Below, piece after piece: positions 18,141-25,990 of a stretch of 64,000 bases of DNA. The translations under genes and the position numbers were made by a program. Source of the stretch: Alphaproteobacteria bacterium (GTDB taxonomy: Bacteria; Pseudomonadota; Alphaproteobacteria; Rickettsiales; UBA998). The stretch covers positions 16,585 through 80,584 of the forward strand of contig RDZH01000017.1 in NCBI GenBank assembly GCA_004293935.1, given 5' to 3'. Each line of letters starts with the position of its first letter. Position 1 is the first letter of the stretch. The notes beneath the pieces are model-generated. The model saw nothing but the letters and a program-made list of their open reading frames with translations, was not told where the DNA came from and did not search any database.

Positions 18141-20017
18141 CGTGCGACTCCTTTTCTATTGCGAATTTTTCTTAAACGTGCAGGAACGATAAATGATGCG
18201 ATGAATAATAGGCAGGGAACGCTAAGGATATTAATCCATGCAAGGCGTGTTCCTAATGCTTCAATTTCTTGCTCTAATTGATGTTGGACGGCGCGTAATT
18301 GTGTACGTGTCGCAAGAAATATCTCTCTAAAACGGCTAATTTCTTTTTGTTGTTCTTCTGTGAATAAGGTTTTTGAGTCATTTTGTTGTTTTTCAATGCC
18401 TTGCAATTCATGAATCCGTGTTTCCATGTCAATTAATTGCTCTTTTAGCTCATGCTCTTTGGCACGGTAGCGTTGCTCGGCTTCACGCTTCATCGTATCC
18501 AACACTGCAAAGGTACGATTTTTGCTGTGACGTGTGCGTAAATTGATTAAAGCCCCTTCGCCTGTGAGATATTCTAAACTATTAAGGATGAACGCACCAT
18601 TATCGGCTGTAGGCATAATAAGGTTTTTCCCTGAAAATTCTTGTGTTTTTGCCCAATAATCATTCTGTAGCATATCGACATCGCCCACCACAATCAGATG
18701 AATGGGATGTTCAGAACGCGCTAGATGCTTTTTTTGCTGATCTTCGCTAAGGCTTTCACGAGCAAAGGCACTATCGACAATACCATTAAGTTGCGCAGCA
18801 AGCACAAGAGGTTTGTTTTGTGATTTATAGCTGCGATAGATGGATAAGGTCTCGCTTTCTTTTTCTGCATCGGCAACCGAAGCCTGCATGGCATTGACAG
18901 AGGTGTGAATGAGTGGCTCTAGCACCACAGAAGCGTTGTCATCGCGGGTGAAAAATCCTGATTCAATCATACGGACATGTTCTAAGGACGCAGTAATAAC
19001 AGAATCATCAGAAAAATCACTGCCTTTTAGATCAAGCCATGTGACGTTGGGATAGGTGAGTAATTTAGAGGATGCATCCATTGCCTCCACCTGAATTGCG
19101 GCATGGCTATCTGCTGCAACAAAGCCCTCAGAGAATCGTATCCCCCAATGGGATAATAAGGGTTCAAGGGAGCTGTGTTTTTGTTCGAGTGTCGGGATTT
19201 TAGCTTTGCTATCCAGCATGATGAGTGCCTTGCCACCCGCCAAGAGATATTGTTCCAACGCATAGGTAAGTTCTTTGGTAAATCCTACAGGATGCACCAC
19301 CCAAACCGCATCAACATCAGCATCAAAACTTGTAGCATTTTTGTCGATGACCTGCACATCAAAAGTTTCATCCACTTGTTCATAAATCGCCCAAGGCGGA
19401 GTAAAGGCTTGCTGCGTTACTGTTATGCCACGCTCACCACTTAGCCCGCCACGCATCGGTAGCCCACTGATAATGGCAATTTTTTTACGACGAGGTTTTG
19501 CCATTTCCGTGATGAGGCGCATCACGTCATATTCCAAAAATTGTTCGCGGGCAGGGTCAAGAAACGGCATCACCCCACGTTGATCGGTGCTGTTTTCTAC
19601 GCTCATGCCGAAATAAAATTTAGTGCCTGCGGTATCCATGGGAATACCTTCAAGTCCATGCGTCATGGCTAAATCTTCTGATTCCGTAAAGGGTTCAGGA
19701 TTCAAAAATTCCACCTTCAACATGCCCCTTGTGCGCTCAACAGATTGCGCTAAAAGGTTACGCACGCGCACCACATAGGCTTGAAAAATAGGCAAATCCT
19801 TTGCGGCACGTTCACTAAAAAATACGCGAATGGTAATGGGTTCTTTGAGATTGTGCAGTAAGGTGGTGGTGGCATCAGAAAGACTATAGAGTTTCTGCTC
19901 GGTTGCATCCACGCGTATATCATAGGCTAGGTTGCGCACAAGCATATTGCTCGCGAATAAGAGTATGAGTGCCATGATGCTGTTGAATATTAATCGGGGT
20001 GAAGCGATAGTACGCAT
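18137..20017 (-). CDS. GldG-like ABC transport auxiliary protein
   Basis: A 626-residue protein with an N-terminal membrane helix (about 10-28), a large ectodomain, a coiled-coil stretch (about 525-600, rich in Glu, Gln and Lys, including KEQLIDMETRIHELQG) and a C-terminal membrane helix (ILSVPCLLFIASFIV). This matches the family described as ABC-type uncharacterised transport system, auxiliary component related to gliding-motility GldG. Gliding is not implied: these cassettes occur widely in non-gliding bacteria. It sits between the permease (five bases) and DUF4340 (four-base overlap). Confidence 0.85.
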   Translation of the reverse strand: MRTIASPRLIFNSIMALILLFASNMLVRNLAYDIRVDATEQKLYSLSDATTTLLHNLKEPITIRVFFSERAAKDLPIFQAYVVRVRNLLAQSVERTRGMLKVEFLNPEPFTESEDLAMTHGLEGIPMDTAGTKFYFGMSVENSTDQRGVMPFLDPAREQFLEYDVMRLITEMAKPRRKKIAIISGLPMRGGLSGERGITVTQQAFTPPWAIYEQVDETFDVQVIDKNATSFDADVDAVWVVHPVGFTKELTYALEQYLLAGGKALIMLDSKAKIPTLEQKHSSLEPLLSHWGIRFSEGFVAADSHAAIQVEAMDASSKLLTYPNVTWLDLKGSDFSDDSVITASLEHVRMIESGFFTRDDNASVVLEPLIHTSVNAMQASVADAEKESETLSIYRSYKSQNKPLVLAAQLNGIVDSAFARESLSEDQQKKHLARSEHPIHLIVVGDVDMLQNDYWAKTQEFSGKNLIMPTADNGAFILNSLEYLTGEGALINLRTRHSKNRTFAVLDTMKREAEQRYRAKEHELKEQLIDMETRIHELQGIEKQQNDSKTLFTEEQQKEISRFREIFLATRTQLRAVQHQLEQEIEALGTRLAWINILSVPCLLFIASFIVPARLRKIRNRKGVAR

Positions 20018-20022
20018 AATGT

Positions 20023-20754
20023 TTATCCTTTTTTATATTCCACGATCAGTAAGGTCATGTAGAGCCAAAAGATGATGGAACTAACAAAATAAAATATACT
20101 TGGTAATTCCAGCACGCCATGCATCATATCATCAAAATTGCTGAGGAAACTCATTGCTAAGCACAGATTCAGCACGGATTGCGGCAACCATCCTTCTAAA
20201 AAATTCGTCACCACGGGAAAGCCTAATAAGACACACACCAATGTCACCGCTGCGGTGATAATAAAAGCGACGATTTGGCTACGCGTCGTTGCTGACATCG
20301 CACTTCCTAGGGCAATATACGCCCCCGCCATAAGTCCACTACCAAGATAAGATACGAAAATCACCCCATGATCAGGATTGCCTAAATAATTCACGGTAAT
20401 CCATAGAGGCAAGGTGCAGGCAAGGGCTACCAGCACAAACCACCATGCGGCTAAAAACTTCCCAATAATGATCTGCGAAATAGGTACAGGAAGCGTCATA
20501 AGCAATTCTCCCGTACCGCTATGGCGTTCTTCTGCCCAAAGGCGCATAGTCACGGCGGGGACAAGAAACACATAAAGCCACGGATGCCAACGAAAAAACG
20601 GCTCTAAATCGGCAATGCCACGTGTGAAATAATTGCCAAGATAAAAGGTAAATGCACCCGATACCAGCAAAAATACCACTAAAAACACATAGGCTACGGG
20701 TGTTTGAAAATAGCTACGAAATTCTCTTTGTGCTATGGTGAAGATGCCGCTCAT
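20023..20754 (-). CDS. ABC-2-type permease of the Gld-like cassette
   Basis: A 243-residue integral membrane protein with about six hydrophobic segments. The N-terminus FTIAQREFRSYFQTPVAYVF and the loop RLWAEERHSGTGELLMTLP are typical of ABC-2/GldF-like permeases. It overlaps the ATPase gene by four bases and is followed five bases later by the GldG-like gene, so the two almost certainly form one complex. Substrate unknown. Confidence 0.9.
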   Translation of the reverse strand: MSGIFTIAQREFRSYFQTPVAYVFLVVFLLVSGAFTFYLGNYFTRGIADLEPFFRWHPWLYVFLVPAVTMRLWAEERHSGTGELLMTLPVPISQIIIGKFLAAWWFVLVALACTLPLWITVNYLGNPDHGVIFVSYLGSGLMAGAYIALGSAMSATTRSQIVAFIITAAVTLVCVLLGFPVVTNFLEGWLPQSVLNLCLAMSFLSNFDDMMHGVLELPSIFYFVSSIIFWLYMTLLIVEYKKG

Positions 20755-21482
20755 TGTTTATTCCCCTGCTGTGCCAGCATACAAAATACCTCGTCTAAAT
20801 TGTCATTTTTATAGGTTGCGCGTAATTGGGCGGGCGTGCCATCTGCGATTAATGTACCGTTGGATATAATCACAGCACGGCTGCATACGGCATCCACTTC
20901 TTCTAAAATATGGGTGGAAATAATCATCGCTTTGTGCTGCGCCATGGAACGAATAAGGGCGCGAACTTCACGTTTTTGCAAGGGATCAAGTCCGTCAGTT
21001 GGTTCATCCAATATCAGCACCTCGGGGTCATGGATAATGGCTTGCGCCATCCCTACGCGACGTTTATAGCCCTTAGAGAGCGTGTCAATCGGTTGCTCGA
21101 GAACAGATTCAAGCTGCAACCAGCCAATCACCAACTCAAGCCGTTCACGCGTGCGGGCGCGGGATAATCCCCGCATTTTTGCCATAAAACATAAAAGCTG
21201 ATAGGGGGTCATTTCAGGATAAAGCGGCACACCTTCAGGCACATAACCAATGCGTTGTTGCGCTTCTACAGGGTGTCGCATCACATCGATGCCATCAATC
21301 GTGATGCTTCCTGCATCAGGCGTGAGGTAGCCCGTAATCATCCGCATGGTTGTTGTTTTTCCTGCGCCATTTGGTCCAAGAAAGCCCAACACCTCCCCGT
21401 TCGCAACGGATAAAGAAAGATTGCGCACGGCATGTACCGATCCAAATCGTTTTGATAATCCTTTACATTCGATACGTAGCAT
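20751..21482 (-). CDS. ABC transporter ATPase of the Gld-like cassette
   Basis: A 243-residue nucleotide-binding subunit. Walker A GPNGAGKTT, Q-loop region IGYVPEGVPLYPEMT, Walker B VLILDEPTDGLDPLQ and the His switch in ISTHILEEVDAVC are present. The signature reads LSKGYKRRVGMAQ rather than LSGGQ, a variant shared by GldA-like ATPases. It is the first gene of the cassette, ahead of the permease, GldG-like, DUF4340 and Ppx genes. The 68 bases upstream carry a short CTCTAT/ATAGAG hairpin. Confidence 0.93.
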   Translation of the reverse strand: MLRIECKGLSKRFGSVHAVRNLSLSVANGEVLGFLGPNGAGKTTTMRMITGYLTPDAGSITIDGIDVMRHPVEAQQRIGYVPEGVPLYPEMTPYQLLCFMAKMRGLSRARTRERLELVIGWLQLESVLEQPIDTLSKGYKRRVGMAQAIIHDPEVLILDEPTDGLDPLQKREVRALIRSMAQHKAMIISTHILEEVDAVCSRAVIISNGTLIADGTPAQLRATYKNDNLDEVFCMLAQQGNKQ

Positions 21483-21550
21483 TGCGCACTCATAAATTAA
21501 TTGTAAGACAGGTCACTCTATGCTTATGTATAGAGCTATTCTGCTATAAG

Positions 21551-22999
21551 TCAAGTCCCGCAAAAGGTTTCATAGGCACATGATCCCTTAGGTGGTGGTT
21601 GTGTACGATATTTTTCTTGCGGTTCGGCGTAGGGAGTGCGCAGTGTTTCAACTAATGCGTGTAATGGGCGCATATCCCCTACATCATTGGGTGTGACGGC
21701 TGCTTCTAATGCTTCTTCCACAAGGTGGTTGCGGGCAATTACAGCGGGATTATTGCGCTGCATGAGGGCAGTATCGGGCTGCATGGCGCGCCATTGCTGC
21801 ACCCATCCATGCCACAAAGGATGGGTGTGCATTGTCTGTTGCGCGTAGTTTTCCGCATCATGGTTTACTAATTCGGCAAGAGTACGGAATGTCAGCGTAT
21901 AATCTGCCTCACATGCGTGCATCATGGTGAGTAACGGCGTGAGAACCGCCCATAATGTCTGTTCGGCATGATGTGCAATGCCTAACTTCTTTTGCATTCC
22001 GTGTGCATAGCTACGCTCAAAGGCAGCATAAAATAACTCACGCACCTGATCCGCCTGCATAGGCTGCTCTAAAACTGGGCGCAATGACTCACTCAATACC
22101 CAAAGATTCCATACGGCAATGCTTGGTTGATTCCCATAAGCATAGCGTCCATAGCGATCAATAGAAGAAAATACGGTAGCGGGATCATAATGATTCATGA
22201 AGGCGCATGGACCAAAATCAATCGTTTCTCCACTGAGTGTCATATTATCTGTATTCATCACGCCATGGATAAACCCAACCAGCATCCATGCGGCGATTAA
22301 CTCCGCTTGTGCATGAATGACAGCGCGTAGTAAGGCTTCATACGGGCGCGCTTCTTCCATAAGATGCGGATAATGGCGTTGTAGGGCATAATCTGCAACC
22401 GCTTTTAATGCTTCATATTCTTGATGTGCTGCAAAATATTCGCATGTTCCGACCCGTATATGACTTGCAGCAATGCGCATCATCACGCCAGCAGGCTGTA
22501 TAGGGTGCAATGTATGTGGGCGTTTGATGATCATGGAGGATGCGATCACGCCTAAGGTGCGTGTGGTTGGAATGCCCAACCCTGCCATTGCTTCACTAAT
22601 GATATATTCGCGCAGTGCGGGCATCAGTGGGCAACGTCCATCACCATTGCGTGAAAAACGCGTTGTGCCTGAACCTTTGAGTTGCACATCCCACAAGCGT
22701 CCGTGCGGATCGCGTACTTCTCCCAGCATAATAGCGCGCCCATCTCCTAATTGCGGCACAAAATTGCCATATTGATGCCCTGCATAGGCTTGCGCAAATG
22801 GTTCGCTGTGCGGTAAACGATAGGTGCCGGCAAGCACTTCCGCCCATGATGCGGGGGATAAGGTATCATAATCAATGCCTAAGGCAACGGCGAGTGGTTC
22901 GTTCCATACCACCATATGCGGATTTGGTACGGGTACGGGATCACGACGTTCAAAACAAAGAGGCGGTTGCTTAAGATAAGTGTGTGGTGCATCAAACAT
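21551..22999 (-). CDS. selO: Protein adenylyltransferase SelO (YdiU family)
   Basis: A pseudokinase-fold enzyme that transfers AMP to Ser/Thr/Tyr of target proteins and is linked to redox control. The 482 residues have the family length. Seen: SEPFAQAYAGHQYGNFVPQLGDGRA, KGSGTTRFSRNGDGRC with the ATP-contacting Lys and Arg, and HGVMNTDNMTLSGETIDFGPC with the metal-binding Asn and Asp. The C-terminus ends TFCGT, the position of the conserved Cys (Sec in eukaryotic SelO). A start at 22999 is supported by AGGAC upstream. It is followed on the same strand, upstream, by the DUF1223 redox gene. Confidence 0.95.
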   Translation of the reverse strand: MFDAPHTYLKQPPLCFERRDPVPVPNPHMVVWNEPLAVALGIDYDTLSPASWAEVLAGTYRLPHSEPFAQAYAGHQYGNFVPQLGDGRAIMLGEVRDPHGRLWDVQLKGSGTTRFSRNGDGRCPLMPALREYIISEAMAGLGIPTTRTLGVIASSMIIKRPHTLHPIQPAGVMMRIAASHIRVGTCEYFAAHQEYEALKAVADYALQRHYPHLMEEARPYEALLRAVIHAQAELIAAWMLVGFIHGVMNTDNMTLSGETIDFGPCAFMNHYDPATVFSSIDRYGRYAYGNQPSIAVWNLWVLSESLRPVLEQPMQADQVRELFYAAFERSYAHGMQKKLGIAHHAEQTLWAVLTPLLTMMHACEADYTLTFRTLAELVNHDAENYAQQTMHTHPLWHGWVQQWRAMQPDTALMQRNNPAVIARNHLVEEALEAAVTPNDVGDMRPLHALVETLRTPYAEPQEKYRTQPPPKGSCAYETFCGT

Positions 23000-23008
23000 T
23001 GTTCAGTC

Positions 23009-23767
23009 CTATTGTATATGCCCTAAGGCAAGAATTTTTCCAGTGCTGCGTTGCCCTTTATGGACGAGTACAACAGCACCACGCGCACGTTCCATACGTT
23101 CTTTGCCTAGATTAATCGTCGTATCCACTGCATCCCCTTCCCATGCGGGGTGTAAAATATCAATCGTTTGCACAGGATGAGTATAGGTTACTTTTTTACC
23201 ACGCAATACACCGCCACGAATGGCTACCGTTTGTGATGGACCATAGAGCAGCAGTGTGATTTTGGCTTTGTGCGCGCCTAATTTCATTGCGGGGATGCGT
23301 ATATGTAATCGATCTTCATCAAGATAGTCTAAAGAAATAGGGGCTATAGGTGTTTTAGTGCGTGCCAAGAGATTGGATAATTTGAAGACATCATTGCCTT
23401 TTAAGGTCTCACGACCATTAATGATGAATTCTGGAGTGTTAAGTGTACGTTGTGGCGCAATAGTCGTGCTGTAGGAAACTTGTCGTTTGGTACAAAAACC
23501 TCGAGACAAGGTATCCTTCCACCCAGAATAATTCCAATAATCTACAGGGCATGATAAGGTGATGATATGAGGATTTTTTTGTGTAATATGTTCTACCAAT
23601 GCATCCGCTTTGGGGCAATCTTCACAGCTTTGTGAGGTGAATAATTCTAACAAGATAGGAGGCTGTGCTGATAATCCCCACGGGATGATTGTCAACATAA
23701 GGGTACATAACCACAATAAATGAGAAGAAAAATGCATAATGAACAGCCTAATTGGATGGTTTTTCAT
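23009..23767 (-). CDS. DUF1223 thioredoxin-like periplasmic protein
   Basis: A secreted protein with the DUF1223 pattern: LLELFTSQSCEDCPKADAL, then SCPVDYWNYSGWKDTLS, RQVSYSTTIAPQRTLNTPEF. The CxxC (C-E-D-C) sits at the position of a thioredoxin active site. The signal peptide ends near GLSA. The ATG at 23767 is listed, but a strong -10 lies directly in front of it, so translation may start at the in-frame ATG at 23737, which still leaves a complete signal peptide. It lies nine bases before selO on the same strand. Its reaction is unknown. Confidence 0.85.
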   Translation of the reverse strand: MKNHPIRLFIMHFSSHLLWLCTLMLTIIPWGLSAQPPILLELFTSQSCEDCPKADALVEHITQKNPHIITLSCPVDYWNYSGWKDTLSRGFCTKRQVSYSTTIAPQRTLNTPEFIINGRETLKGNDVFKLSNLLARTKTPIAPISLDYLDEDRLHIRIPAMKLGAHKAKITLLLYGPSQTVAIRGGVLRGKKVTYTHPVQTIDILHPAWEGDAVDTTINLGKERMERARGAVVLVHKGQRSTGKILALGHIQ

Positions 23768-23796
23768 ATTATAAAACACTCTATTGATATAGTCAT
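23768..23796 (-). promoter_or_regulatory. Promoter of the DUF1223-selO transcript
   Basis: On the minus strand, ATGACT (23796-23791), a 17-base spacer and a perfect TATAAT (23773-23768). The -10 abuts the ATG at 23767, arguing for translation from the next ATG (23737) or a leaderless start. Confidence 0.6.
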
Positions 23797-23820
23797 ATAC
23801 TATAAGATGCAATAGAGATA

Positions 23821-24354
23821 ATGATAAAGATGACAGAAGAACAGATACTATATGAAGGTGATTGGTTGCGTTTTTGTCGTCGTGGTACGTTTGAATATGT
23901 ACGGCGAGTGCGCGGGCGAGCAGCCGCGATTATCATCGCCATGACGGAAGATCGGCATGTGGTGCTGGTGGAGCAATACCGACATTCGATGGATTGCTCT
24001 GCATTAGAGCTTCCCGCAGGGTTGGTTGGGGATGAAGTGGTCACGCGAGAAGAAACCATCCTTGAAGGGGCGCAGCGTGAATTGCTTGAAGAAACGGGCT
24101 ATGAAGCGACAAGGATGCATCTTATGCATTATGGGCCGGCATCTTCAGGGTTAAGTAGTGAATTGATGTATTTTTGTTATGCCGAAGGGCTGGTGAAGCG
24201 GCATGAAGGCGGTGGGGATGCAACAGAAAATATCATCGTGCATCATGCACCGCTTGTGACAATCCATGATTATCTTGCATCTGCTCAGGAGCGTGGGCTA
24301 TCGATTGATCCGAAAATCTATCTTGGCTTATATTGGATTGGGCAGCGCAGCTAG
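23821..24354 (+). CDS. NUDIX hydrolase, ADP-ribose pyrophosphatase type
   Basis: A 177-residue hydrolase of nucleoside diphosphates linked to another moiety. The Nudix helix ends in REETILEGAQRELLEETGYEA, containing the REUxEExGU core; the spacing before it is two residues longer than the textbook box. VLVEQYRHSMDCSALELPAG ahead of it is typical of ADP-ribose pyrophosphatases. An ATG three codons in (23830) is an alternative start. Divergent from the DUF1223 gene with about 50 bases between, so promoters are packed tightly. Confidence 0.92.
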   Translation: MIKMTEEQILYEGDWLRFCRRGTFEYVRRVRGRAAAIIIAMTEDRHVVLVEQYRHSMDCSALELPAGLVGDEVVTREETILEGAQRELLEETGYEATRMHLMHYGPASSGLSSELMYFCYAEGLVKRHEGGGDATENIIVHHAPLVTIHDYLASAQERGLSIDPKIYLGLYWIGQRS

Positions 24355-24387
24355 AGTAATAGACGAAATGAATTTTAATTTTTATTA

Positions 24388-24416
24388 TTGATTGCTTTGT
24401 AAATATATGGTATAAT
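24388..24416 (+). promoter_or_regulatory. Strong sigma-70 promoter for the 24484 gene
   Basis: TTGATT (24388-24393), 17-base spacer and a perfect TATAAT (24411-24416), about 65 bases before the ATG at 24484. This is one of the best promoter matches in the window. Confidence 0.7.
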
Positions 24417-24483
24417 AAAGACTATCGTATCATATAGTTCTTTTGATTTTTACTTGGTCATTATTACCTAAAGGCGTACATCT

Positions 24484-25140
24484 ATGGAAGATAACGAATT
24501 GCAAGCCAATAGACGCAATAATAACGCAGGGCGACCTGGTCCTGTCAAGGTAGAGCATGTTTCCTTCATGTATTCTGGTCCTATTATTCAGCATACCCAA
24601 GTATGTGTAGGTAATGATTGTTATGGTTGGGCTCCTCAAGGTGATGTCGGTTGGCAAGGTGTTGGGTTGAATGCACCTGCAAAATTTTCCTATGAGACGC
24701 GTGAAACGGGGCGAGGGGCGTGGATTTCAGATAGCTATACGATCCCTAATACCACACGGCAAGATGTATTAACTGCTCTTAAAGATTTGGGGCAGGATTT
24801 ACTGAATGATGGTATAGGGTACAGTACCAATAATATGGGAAATAATATTAATTGTCATGGGTTTGCAAGTATAGCCAAGGATCAGTTGCCCCAAAGAGCG
24901 CAGGTATTAACGCAATTAAGAATGCGTGGTGCGAGTATTGGAGAGGACGGCGAAATGGTGTTAGCCAATACGATGAATAATGAACAGTTAAGCAAACTTG
25001 AACAAGAAGTGGGACAGATTTTTGCGCAATTAAAAGAGAAGGGCGTGGTGATGTCAAGCGACGTATTGAATACTACAATTCAAGCCGCTCCCAATGTTCC
25101 TACCATGCACGCGAATAATAGAGGGATGGAACGGGGATAG
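24484..25140 (+). CDS. Hypothetical protein, possible permuted papain-fold (LRAT/PPPDE-like)
   Basis: No family is recognised with certainty. The 218 residues show two features of permuted papain-like enzymes: an early His on a strand (IIQHTQVCVGNDCYGW, H37) and a later Cys at a helix start in an Asn-Cys motif (NNINCHGFAS, C124). In LRAT- and PPPDE-type proteins such a His/Cys pair is catalytic, acting as thiol protease or acyltransferase. No signal peptide or membrane helix. The C-terminal third is helical (LSKLEQEVGQIFAQLKEKG). Its own strong promoter and AAGG ahead of the ATG suggest real, independent expression. Function remains open. Confidence 0.6.
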   Translation: MEDNELQANRRNNNAGRPGPVKVEHVSFMYSGPIIQHTQVCVGNDCYGWAPQGDVGWQGVGLNAPAKFSYETRETGRGAWISDSYTIPNTTRQDVLTALKDLGQDLLNDGIGYSTNNMGNNINCHGFASIAKDQLPQRAQVLTQLRMRGASIGEDGEMVLANTMNNEQLSKLEQEVGQIFAQLKEKGVVMSSDVLNTTIQAAPNVPTMHANNRGMERG

Positions 25141-25447
25141 TTAACAGATACACCGAGACCTCTGTATAACTCTCGCTTCTTCTCATACCCGCGAAGGCGG
25201 GTATCCATAAACTACACTTTGTTGGCTTTGTGAATTATGCATAGCTCTTACATCATTAAACAAAGATCATTTTCTCTTGCTATGGTTACTGCAAACTGAT
25301 ACTATCATACTATACCACTTATTTTTAGCCATGTACCAATGTAGCTAACCATTTAATTTTTGTCTTTCAAGACAAATAACGCCTTTCCTACCTTAAGTGG
25401 GGTATGACTGATTACCTTTGTACATTGCAAAATTCTTAGGTAACACC
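25141..25447. other. 307-base intergenic stretch with a half repeat
   Basis: No gene seen. It holds a half copy of the dispersed repeat (25181-25210), a weak promoter candidate for the next ORF (TTGCTA 25277-25282, 17 bases, TACTAT 25300-25305) and a small TTGTCT/AGACAA hairpin near 25364-25379. Confidence 0.4.
25181..25210 (+). repeat. Half copy of the ATCC-CAG/ATGAC dispersed repeat
   Basis: Hairpin ATACCCGC-GAAG-GCGGGTAT (25185-25204) flanked by TCTC and CCATAA. It matches one arm of the full elements at 25843, 31125, 34021 and 62227. Confidence 0.7.
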
Positions 25448-25729
25448 ATGATTTATCATCGTTCTCAACTCACCAGTTCTAATGGACACGTTACCGGGAT
25501 CGATAGCCCGATTCCCTCAAGCCCGCCTGTTGCAAAAGCAAATCGTCATGACGCGTATGTTCAACGATTAGTTGATGGTGGTTTAGAAGCCATTGAGGCA
25601 GAAGAAGCACGATTGTTGGAAAATCGAAAACAAGCCGACAACATCTATGCTTTTGAAGGCATAGATATTGGTTTAGATTTATGCCAACGCGCTCGTACAA
25701 TCTTACGTGATAAGAATCCGCAAGGATAG
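25448..25729 (+). CDS. Small hypothetical protein, 93 residues
   Basis: Not recognised. The ATG at 25448 is preferred over an upstream TTG because AGGT precedes it. The protein is hydrophilic. The N-terminal third is Ser/Pro-rich (SPIPSSPPVAKAN), and the remainder looks helical (YVQRLVDGGLEAIEAEEARLLENRK). It is followed within ten bases by a textbook terminator, which supports it being a real transcription unit. Confidence 0.5.
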   Translation: MIYHRSQLTSSNGHVTGIDSPIPSSPPVAKANRHDAYVQRLVDGGLEAIEAEEARLLENRKQADNIYAFEGIDIGLDLCQRARTILRDKNPQG

Positions 25730-25737
25730 GTTGAACA

Positions 25738-25775
25738 AGAAAAAGCCCCCCTCATATAAGAGGAGGGCTTTTTCT
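25738..25775 (+). terminator. Rho-independent terminator
   Basis: Stem AAAAGCCCCCCTC (25741-25753) pairs with GAGGAGGGCTTTT (25760-25772) with one mismatch, six-base loop, followed by T residues. It ends the 25448 transcript. Confidence 0.88.
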
Positions 25776-25776
25776 T

Positions 25777-25834
25777 TATCTATAGCACGTGTCGATAGGC
25801 TCTTTAACTAACCTATCGTGACGCGCTATAGATA
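25777..25834. repeat. 58-bp imperfect palindrome
   Basis: Arms 25777-25799 and 25812-25834 are inverted copies, matching at about 20 of 23 positions, around a 12-base loop. Each arm starts TATCTATAGC. It sits directly after a terminator and before another repeat. I see no other copy in this window. Confidence 0.7.
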
Positions 25835-25842
25835 AAATACTG

Positions 25843-25911
25843 CGTCATGCCTGCGCAGGCAGGCATCCAGAGCAACCTTTTGACTAGACTCCTGCCTACG
25901 CAGGAGTGACG
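25843..25911. repeat. Full copy of dispersed two-armed palindromic repeat
   Basis: Starts CGTCATGCCTGCGCAGGC, contains GGCATCCAG, and ends CAGGAGTGACG. Both arms are internally palindromic and also inverted relative to each other. Same family as 31125-31200, 34021-34095 and 62227-62302. Confidence 0.85.
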
Positions 25912-25966
25912 AGTCCTAACAGATAACAAATAGATAAGTTAAATATTTCCAGAAAATCAGGTTAAC

Positions 25967-25990
25967 TATAGTCGTTATCAAACAACTATA
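25967..25990. repeat. Short copy of the TATAGTCGT palindromic element
   Basis: TATAGTCGTT, four bases, AACAACTATA. The right arm contains the serA stop codon (25986-25988). Its ends match the longer elements at 28883-28936 and 38151-38207, so it looks like a version with the middle deleted. Confidence 0.6.

Noticed and set aside
25418..25447. Upstream TTG start for the 93-residue ORF
   Set aside because: No ribosome site ahead of the TTG, whereas AGGT precedes the ATG at 25448.
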